Notes under the pieces: model-generated
What the model saw: only the letters and a program-made list of their open reading frames with translations
What the model was told of the DNA's origin: nothing
Database searches by the model: none
Made by a program: the position numbers and the translations under genes
DNA from: JAQVQN01 sp964557205
GTDB taxonomy: Bacteria > Verrucomicrobiota > Kiritimatiellia > RFP12 > UBA1067
Assembly (NCBI GenBank): GCA_964557205.1
Contig: CAZKZI010000029.1
Span: forward strand, 1-26,290
Reading direction: 5' to 3'
DNA: 26,290 nt
Shown: in pieces, positions 21,808 through 26,290 of the stretch
Position numbering within the stretch: position 1 is the stretch's first letter
Layout of the letters: each line of letters begins with the position of its first letter

Positions 21808-22647
21808 TTAGCGGTTGCTGTTTTTGCTCAAGTTTTTTACGAAGTTCTCCAAAGGTATCAAGCCGCCGCATCCTACCGTTCCGTGGTTCAGGCCGCCCAT
21901 CTCGTAAAACTCGACATGCGTATGGCCGAGATTGCGCAGGCTCACTTCCAGCAGGGCGTTCTCTTCCACGCGGTTCTTGTATTCTATGCGGCGGTCGCCC
22001 AAGATCAGGCAGATCGGCGGCAGGTTGCTCGCGCTATGGTAGAGCGGGGCGAACTCGTCGATAATGGGACGGAATTCCGGCCCGGTGTCGCCGCGCAGTT
22101 TCTTGACATGGAAATGGGTCGTGACTTGACCGCTGACCGGTATGATGCCGGCCAGTTGCAGGTTTGACATGCCTCGTTCGTTAAGCCAGCGAGGGTCCAT
22201 TCCGATCATGGCCGAAAGATATCCGCCGGCAGAGTGCCCGGCCACAAAAATCTTGTTTGAGTCGCCGCCATACTGCGCGATGTTGCGGATTACCCAGGCG
22301 GTGGCCGCAGCCGCGTCTTGCAGATACCCCGGATGCTCGACTTTCGGTGAAAGTCGGTAGCTCACGGCTGCGATGGCTATGGTCTGGTCCAGAAGTCTGA
22401 TGAAATGACGTTTGCCGCCGGTGAGCCCACCGCCGTGGAACCATACGACCGTAGCGAACCCCGATTTATTCTCAGGATAACGCAAGTCCAGCACACATTG
22501 GCTGGCCTTGTAGCTGTCGGCCGCTCCGGTTTCCGCTTTGTCGTAATACGATATGTTATTGACGGTCTTGACGCTTACATTTTTTTGGGCTTGGACAGAT
22601 ATGCAACATACGGCGATTATGAGTGTCGACAAAAGTTTTGTTTTCAA
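21808..22647 (-). CDS. Secreted alpha/beta-hydrolase esterase (BD-FAE/hormone-sensitive-lipase-like)
   Basis: 279 residues with a signal peptide (about 1-20, ending SVQAQ). Alpha/beta-hydrolase features: oxyanion HGGG (71-74), nucleophile elbow GHSAGG with Ser139, acid Asp218 in LILGDRR, and His255 in GGLNHGTV. The VSYRLSP and DAAAATAWVIRNIAQYGGD stretches match the esterase/lipase group that includes bacterial feruloyl and acetylxylan esterases. It probably removes acyl groups from polysaccharides outside the cytoplasm (inference; fits the carbohydrate genes in the window). Its upstream region holds two dispersed repeats. Confidence 0.88.
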   Translation of the reverse strand: MKTKLLSTLIIAVCCISVQAQKNVSVKTVNNISYYDKAETGAADSYKASQCVLDLRYPENKSGFATVVWFHGGGLTGGKRHFIRLLDQTIAIAAVSYRLSPKVEHPGYLQDAAAATAWVIRNIAQYGGDSNKIFVAGHSAGGYLSAMIGMDPRWLNERGMSNLQLAGIIPVSGQVTTHFHVKKLRGDTGPEFRPIIDEFAPLYHSASNLPPICLILGDRRIEYKNRVEENALLEVSLRNLGHTHVEFYEMGGLNHGTVGCGGLIPLENFVKNLSKNSNR

Positions 22648-22677
22648 TTTCTGATTTCTCCTTTATACAGATAACTA

Positions 22678-22705
22678 CTAGCGAAGCTGCGCCTCAAACC
22701 GACAA
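22678..22705 (-). repeat. Dispersed repeat (family B) upstream of the esterase gene
   Basis: The reverse complement matches 6881-6908 at 27 of 28 positions. Here it is intergenic, 30 bases upstream of the esterase start, within its likely promoter area. Confidence 0.75.
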
Positions 22706-22748
22706 GCGACGTGCAGCAATGCTGTTTGCTGGTCTCTCATTCTGACTC

Positions 22749-22779
22749 CTGAACCCTGACCCCTGGTTCCTGAATCCTC
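22749..22779. repeat. Dispersed repeat (family C), copy 1
   Basis: 31 bases starting CTGAACCCTGACCCCTGG and ending CCTGAATCCTC, the same as 25118-25148 except at two positions. It is followed by the small palindrome TGTGATTCACA (22782-22792). The spacer 22648-22895 otherwise holds only family B and the leader of the next gene. Confidence 0.75.
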
Positions 22780-22895
22780 GGTGTGATTCACAATAGTAGA
22801 AGCGTACCTGACTGATAGCAATCCTCAAAACTTGCGCTTGTGGTATTAGACTAAAGGGGATAAGTTAAACCAAGCAGATTAAAAAGGAGAAGCAG

Positions 22896-24101
22896 ATGTC
22901 ACGTTCGGAGTTGCCGGAAGGATTGGCGGAAGAGATACGCAAAAGCGTTTTTGATGCGTCGTTATTCGTTAAGTTGACGCAGGTGTCACGTCGCGGCGGT
23001 TCAGCAGCGCGGGTAAGTTTGCGTCCGGTTGCGATCAAGGGGGAAGATTTGTTTCAGCGGGAGACCGTGGCGGAAGGTCAGACCACGGTTAAAAATTTCG
23101 ACCTCCCGTCGGCGCGGGAGGTTCTTGAAAAAATGTTGGCGCAGACCGGGTCGCGAGAGTTGCATCTGCTAACTTCCGCCGGCGACCTGCACTTGCGCGT
23201 AACCAAAAAAGGCAAGTTGCTGGAATCACGCGGCCGGGCCCAGGAACGGCCCGATGACGCTTTGCTCGGACAGCATGATCGTGTCAAGCGCCAGCCGCTG
23301 ACAGAGTTCGACTCGGCGGCTCTCTTGCGGGTTCTGGGTATTGCTGATGCGGATGGCAACGTCAAGTCTTCAAGACGCGGTAAGTATGATCAGGTCAATG
23401 CGTTTCTCAAGGTCATAGACACCGTGGTGTCGGAAAGAACCGAAAAAACCTTAAAAATAGTGGATTGCGGCTGCGGCCGCGCTTATCTGACCCTGGCTGT
23501 ATACTTCTATCTGACTCAAGTGCGCGGGTTTGAGGTCTGCGTGTGCGGGATCGACCGTAAGCGTGATGTGCTGGATTCCGCGCGGGGCATGGCGCAAGCG
23601 CTTGATGTGTCCGGACAGGTGACCTTCATCGAGAGCGACATCGCGGATGCCGAGCCGCCTTTCGAGCCGGACATGGTACTGAGCCTGCATGCCTGCGACA
23701 CGGCCACAGACGAGGCCTTGGCGCGCGGCATAGAGTGGAAATGCCGTTACCTGCTGTGCGCGCCGTGCTGTCAGCATGAGCTGCACAAGGCTTTGAAGGA
23801 TGGCGGCGCGATGCAAGCGGTGCTGCGCCACGGCATTTTACGCGAAAGGCTGGCCGATCTGCTGACCGACACTTTCCGCGCGCAGATTTTACGGATACTG
23901 GGGTTCCGTGTGAATGTGGTTGAGTTTGTCGCGCCCGACGCCACTGCCCGCAATATACTGCTGAAAGCGGAATTCGCGGTCAAGCCCGGCCAGCAGACCA
24001 CTGTCGGCGAATATCTGGAACTGCGCGATTTTTGGAAGGTCACGCCGTGGCTGCAGGATCGCATGCATGGGCTATTGGACAAGTATCTGGCGCGATACTG
24101 A
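22896..24101 (+). CDS. Class I SAM-dependent methyltransferase (Methyltransf_32/METTL25-like)
   Basis: 401 residues. The N-terminal 150 residues are a less conserved helical/beta region. The Rossmann methyltransferase core starts at about 185: VDCGCGRAYLT (189-199) is motif I, followed by CGIDRKRDVLD (acidic loop), FIESDIAD and LHACDTATDEAL. Then comes the signature LLCAPCCQHEL with C291-C292 in place of the usual NPPY-type motif. This LHACDTATD...APCCQ pattern defines the Methyltransf_32 family, whose substrates are largely unknown (RNA or protein suspected). Start: the ATG at 22896 follows AAGGAG. A repeat-filled spacer separates it from the next gene. Confidence 0.85.
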   Translation: MSRSELPEGLAEEIRKSVFDASLFVKLTQVSRRGGSAARVSLRPVAIKGEDLFQRETVAEGQTTVKNFDLPSAREVLEKMLAQTGSRELHLLTSAGDLHLRVTKKGKLLESRGRAQERPDDALLGQHDRVKRQPLTEFDSAALLRVLGIADADGNVKSSRRGKYDQVNAFLKVIDTVVSERTEKTLKIVDCGCGRAYLTLAVYFYLTQVRGFEVCVCGIDRKRDVLDSARGMAQALDVSGQVTFIESDIADAEPPFEPDMVLSLHACDTATDEALARGIEWKCRYLLCAPCCQHELHKALKDGGAMQAVLRHGILRERLADLLTDTFRAQILRILGFRVNVVEFVAPDATARNILLKAEFAVKPGQQTTVGEYLELRDFWKVTPWLQDRMHGLLDKYLARY

Positions 24102-24138
24102 GCGCTTATGGAGAGAGAAATTCTAAAGTTCGGGCGTT

Positions 24139-24251
24139 GGGGAGGCGTCCCTACCATGCCGTCCGCAGATGTTGGAGCGGATGGGGACACGGGCATTTTG
24201 CCCGTGATTTATAGGCGAGACGCCACAGACGTATGATTTTAACGGCAGGCA
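24139..24251. repeat. Palindromic repeat (family A) with a hairpin-containing insert
   Basis: The left module (24139-24185) matches 16919-16965 at about 42 of 47 positions, and the right module (24225-24251) matches 16973-16999 at 24 of 27. Between them, 39 bases replace the seven bases of the other copy. The insert contains a perfect eight-base hairpin, CACGGGCA/TGCCCGTG with a TTT loop (24188-24206), and a smaller GGCG-AGA-CGCC. It fills most of the spacer 24102-24308, where no gene is seen. Confidence 0.8.
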
Positions 24252-24308
24252 ACTCAAGGTAGCTCGCGCCTGATCCGTAACAGTTGAAAAAGAGTTGTTC
24301 AAGAAGAA

Positions 24309-24971
24309 ATGAAGGAGAACTACATTAGTGCTTCAATTCATTCGTTCATTAGCGGCAGGGCCAAGCTAATAATGGAACCGGCGGTACGGGTTGGCGCGGT
24401 GTTTTGTTGTCTGGCGTTGGGATGCGCTAAACGTTCGGTGTTGCCGCAAATGACGGATGATTCGGTCGTCTTGTGTTTCGGCGACAGTCTCACGCACGGC
24501 ACAGGGGCTGATTATGAAGAGAGTTATCCGTCGGTATTGGCCGGGCTTCTGGGATGCGAGACCGTGAATGAAGGGGTGCCTGGCGAGGTTTCAGCGGAGG
24601 GGTTGCAGAGACTGCCCGCTGTCCTTATCGAGCACAGACCCGTGTTGGTGGTGCTGTGTCATGGCGGCAACGATCTGTTGCGGAAGGTGCCTGATCAGGA
24701 GATCGAAAGAAACCTGCGGCGTATGATAGAAATTTCTCAGGACGCAGGGGCGGCTGTTTTGCTGTTGGGTGTGCCACGGCCCGGACTTTTATTGCGCGCA
24801 CAAGAATTTTACGCCAATGTTGCGGTGGAATGTGGAGCGGTATACGACAAGAAAACAATACCGCATGTGTTGTCACGCGGCGCATTAAAAAGCGACCCGA
24901 TACATCCCAACGCCCGCGGTTACCGCGAAATCGCGGAAAGGGTCGCTGCCCGCATACGTAAACGGCGTTGA
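24309..24971 (+). CDS. GDSL/SGNH-family lipase or esterase (TesA-like), probably exported
   Basis: 220 residues from 24309. SGNH blocks: CFGDSLTHGTG with Ser60, HGGND (Gly119-Asn121 area), and DPIHPN with Asp196 and His199, a complete catalytic set. TesA-like enzymes hydrolyse acyl esters or thioesters. The ATG at 24372 (codon 22) may be the true start: it opens a signal-like run ending LALGC, a near-lipobox that would make a lipoprotein, whereas the preceding 21 residues look unrelated to any signal. Neither start has a strong ribosome site. It sits alone between two repeat-filled spacers. Confidence 0.85.
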   Translation: MKENYISASIHSFISGRAKLIMEPAVRVGAVFCCLALGCAKRSVLPQMTDDSVVLCFGDSLTHGTGADYEESYPSVLAGLLGCETVNEGVPGEVSAEGLQRLPAVLIEHRPVLVVLCHGGNDLLRKVPDQEIERNLRRMIEISQDAGAAVLLLGVPRPGLLLRAQEFYANVAVECGAVYDKKTIPHVLSRGALKSDPIHPNARGYREIAERVAARIRKRR

Positions 24972-25003
24972 GAGCGGTTTGGCAACCCGCGCACAGCGAT
25001 TCG

Positions 25004-25076
25004 GCGGACGGTTCGGGGAACCATCCCTACCAGACACACGCATCGCATGGTAGGGACGCATCCCCGAGGCGTCCGC
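25004..25076. repeat. Palindromic repeat (family A), inverted single copy
   Basis: 73 bases bounded by GCGGAC and GTCCGC. Inside are arm CGGGGAACCATCCCTACC and the related inverted arm GGTAGGGACGCATCCCCG. The reverse complement aligns with 16833-16896 with only about three differences. It lies 32 bases after the GDSL gene stop, where its hairpin could also protect or end the message (inference). Confidence 0.85.
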
Positions 25077-25117
25077 ATAGCCCCCTGCGATCATTCACAG
25101 CGCAACTGCACGGCCGA

Positions 25118-25148
25118 CTGAACCCTGCCCCCTGGCTCCTGAATCCTC
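25118..25148. repeat. Dispersed repeat (family C), copy 2
   Basis: 31 bases matching 22749-22779 at 29 positions, in the same orientation. It is followed at once by the hairpin at 25150-25176. Confidence 0.75.
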
Positions 25149-25149
25149 A

Positions 25150-25176
25150 GGGCGATGCAACAAAGTTGAATCGCCC
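25150..25176. repeat. Long imperfect hairpin upstream of pgi
   Basis: Arms GGGCGAT (25150-25156) and ATCGCCC (25170-25176). After one G-A mismatch, CAAC pairs with GTTG around an AAA loop. The stem is eleven base pairs with one mismatch. No T-run follows, so it is not a standard terminator. Confidence 0.55.
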
Positions 25177-25358
25177 CCCTCTGTGGTGTTCTTGCATATT
25201 GGCCCGGGTTTTGGTTAACTAAACACCTTTATTACGGGGGGTGCGCGCCGTCTTAAGTGGAATGGCACCGTAAGTTTTCCGGTTGTCACTATGCCGGAGG
25301 AACGTAAGCCCGCCGGAGCCGATTTTGTGTAACGTCGATTTAGATGCGGGGTGTCAGA
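25177..25358 (+). other. Leader region of pgi with a short coding-like remnant
   Basis: The non-genic stretch 24972-25358 holds family A, family C and the hairpin, then these 182 bases. One plus frame from about 25220 to a TAA at 25330-25332 reads protein-like (NGTVSFPVVTMPEERKPAG), with an internal ATG at 25291 giving 13 residues. There is no ribosome site. It may be a gene remnant, a leader peptide or chance. No convincing promoter for pgi was found. Confidence 0.25.
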
Positions 25359-26290
25359 ATGAATCATGAGGCATGGGGTGCCGTAGAGGCGGAAATCGCC
25401 AATGTCAGAGACAGTCATTTGCGTGAATTGTTCCAGGATGATCCGCAGCGGGTGGAACGCTTCACGTCCGCCGCAGCGGGATGGACGCTGGACTATTCCA
25501 AGAACCTGGTGACGCCAACTCTTATGAAAAAGCTGGTCGCGCTGGCGGAGTCCAGCGATCTGCGGCGCTGGATCGATGCGATGTTCGCGGGCGAGGCTAT
25601 AAACGAGACTGAAAACCGTGCGGTTTTGCATACCGCGCTGCGGAATGTCTCGGACCGGCCGGTTTATGTGGACGGGCGAGACGTGATGCCGGATGTGAGG
25701 GCAGTGCTGGCAGATATGTCCGGCTTTGCCGACAAATTGCGCGCAGGCAAGTGGAGAGGATTCACCGGCAAGCGCATTAAGTATGTGGTGAACATCGGAA
25801 TCGGCGGTTCGGACCTCGGCCCGGCCATGGCCTGTCAGGCGTTAAAGCCTTTCACCAAACGCTCGATCTCGATGAATTTTGTTTCGAATGTTGACGGCAC
25901 TCATCTGGCTGAGACGTTGCGTGAGGTCAAGGCGGAACAGACGCTGTTTATCGTGGCCTCCAAGACCTTCACAACGCAGGAGACCATGACCAACGCCATG
26001 AGCGCACGCGCCTGGCTGGTCGAGAAACTCGGCGACGAAAAGGCTGTAGCCAAGCATTTCGTGGCAGTCTCGACCAATGCCACGAAAGTCGCGGAGTTTG
26101 GCATAGACACCGCCAACATGTTTGGCTTCTGGGACTGGGTAGGCGGGCGTTACTCGCTGCCTTCGGCCATCGGCCTGCCGCTGATGATCGCGATCGGTCC
26201 GCGCAATTTCCAGAAGATGCTCAAAGGCTATTACAAGATGGATCGTCATTTCGCCACCGCGCCCTTTAGCCGCAACCTGCCGGTGATCAT
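25359..26290 (+). CDS. pgi: Glucose-6-phosphate isomerase, 5' part (runs off right edge)
   Basis: 310 codons are open to the window end; the full enzyme is about 550. From the ATG at 25359 (GGGGTG just before it), clear PGI sequence is seen: DYSKNLVTP, ETENRAVLHTALRN, NIGIGGSDLGPAMA, SNVDGTHLAETL, the signature VASKTFTTQETMTNA, and FGFWDWVGGRYSLPSAIGLP. The enzyme interconverts glucose-6-phosphate and fructose-6-phosphate in glycolysis. This is the long (E. coli-like) form rather than the short archaeal/Bacillus type. An in-frame ATG at 25344 would add five residues but lacks a ribosome site. Confidence 0.96.
   Translation, partial: MNHEAWGAVEAEIANVRDSHLRELFQDDPQRVERFTSAAAGWTLDYSKNLVTPTLMKKLVALAESSDLRRWIDAMFAGEAINETENRAVLHTALRNVSDRPVYVDGRDVMPDVRAVLADMSGFADKLRAGKWRGFTGKRIKYVVNIGIGGSDLGPAMACQALKPFTKRSISMNFVSNVDGTHLAETLREVKAEQTLFIVASKTFTTQETMTNAMSARAWLVEKLGDEKAVAKHFVAVSTNATKVAEFGIDTANMFGFWDWVGGRYSLPSAIGLPLMIAIGPRNFQKMLKGYYKMDRHFATAPFSRNLPVI

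Noticed and set aside
22782..22792. TGTGATTCACA as a CRP-type site
   Set aside because: The palindrome is shorter than a CRP site and follows a dispersed repeat; no promoter was found around it.
24188..24206. Hairpin as an intrinsic terminator of the methyltransferase gene
   Set aside because: No T-run follows, and it sits inside a repeat insert about 87 bases from the stop codon.
25215..25631. 138-codon minus-strand frame over the pgi 5' end
   Set aside because: Antisense to clear glucose-6-phosphate isomerase coding sequence.

Overview
The window looks like a scaffolded draft contig from a Gram-negative bacterium, with one run of exactly 100 Ns at 9499-9598. Evidence for a Gram-negative cell is a LolA-like lipoprotein-sorting protein, a SurA-type periplasmic chaperone, several signal peptides and a split chromate transporter. 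The gene mix includes a parallel beta-helix (GH28-like) carbohydrate protein, a large secreted glycosidase-like protein of a type I associate with the PVC group, a zinc-ribbon/EIIA fusion, and palindromic intergenic repeats. This makes me think of the Kiritimatiellota/Verrucomicrobiota side of the PVC superphylum. That placement is an inference from memory, not a search result.

Layout. (i) 1-5781, minus strand: two short chromate-transporter halves, then cca. After a separate sigma70-like promoter come a LolA-like protein and two DUF21/CBS (CNNM/CorC-type) membrane proteins coupled by 4-base overlaps. The last of these runs off the left edge. (ii) 5893-7710, plus: two peptide-type ABC ATPases (OppD/OppF-like) with no permease or binding protein in the window. 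(iii) 7903-9700, plus: a secreted GH28-like beta-helix protein, then the start of a second exported protein lost in the assembly gap, and a short coding tail after the gap. (iv) 16689-9733, minus: a secreted glycosidase-like protein and an SLC13/ArsB-type transporter, then a tight TetR regulator - small secreted protein - rlmN - iron alcohol dehydrogenase cluster. (v) 17086-19784, plus: a seven-TM protein, a SurA-like peptidyl-prolyl isomerase and rsmA. (vi) ispA (minus) diverges from a zinc-ribbon/EIIA fusion gene (plus). (vii) 21808-26290: a secreted esterase (minus), a methyltransferase, a GDSL lipase/esterase and the 5' part of pgi (plus). These are separated by repeat-filled spacers.

The housekeeping content is tRNA end maturation, rRNA methylation, isoprenoid synthesis, outer-membrane biogenesis and glycolysis. 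It is mixed with carbohydrate and ester hydrolysis. No CRISPR array, transposase, phage gene, rRNA or tRNA was seen.

The most interesting non-genic signal is a family of short palindromic repeats built on inverted arms of the type CGGGGAGGCGTCCCTACC. Copies lie at 16833-16999, 24139-24251 and 25004-25076, and one carries a hairpin-containing insert. A second repeat occurs both beside the esterase gene and inside the 3' end of the oppD-like gene, where it supplies the last ten codons. The most interesting protein is the 277-residue fusion of a Cys4 zinc ribbon with a PtsN-like EIIA domain. I see no convincing wholly new multi-gene system.
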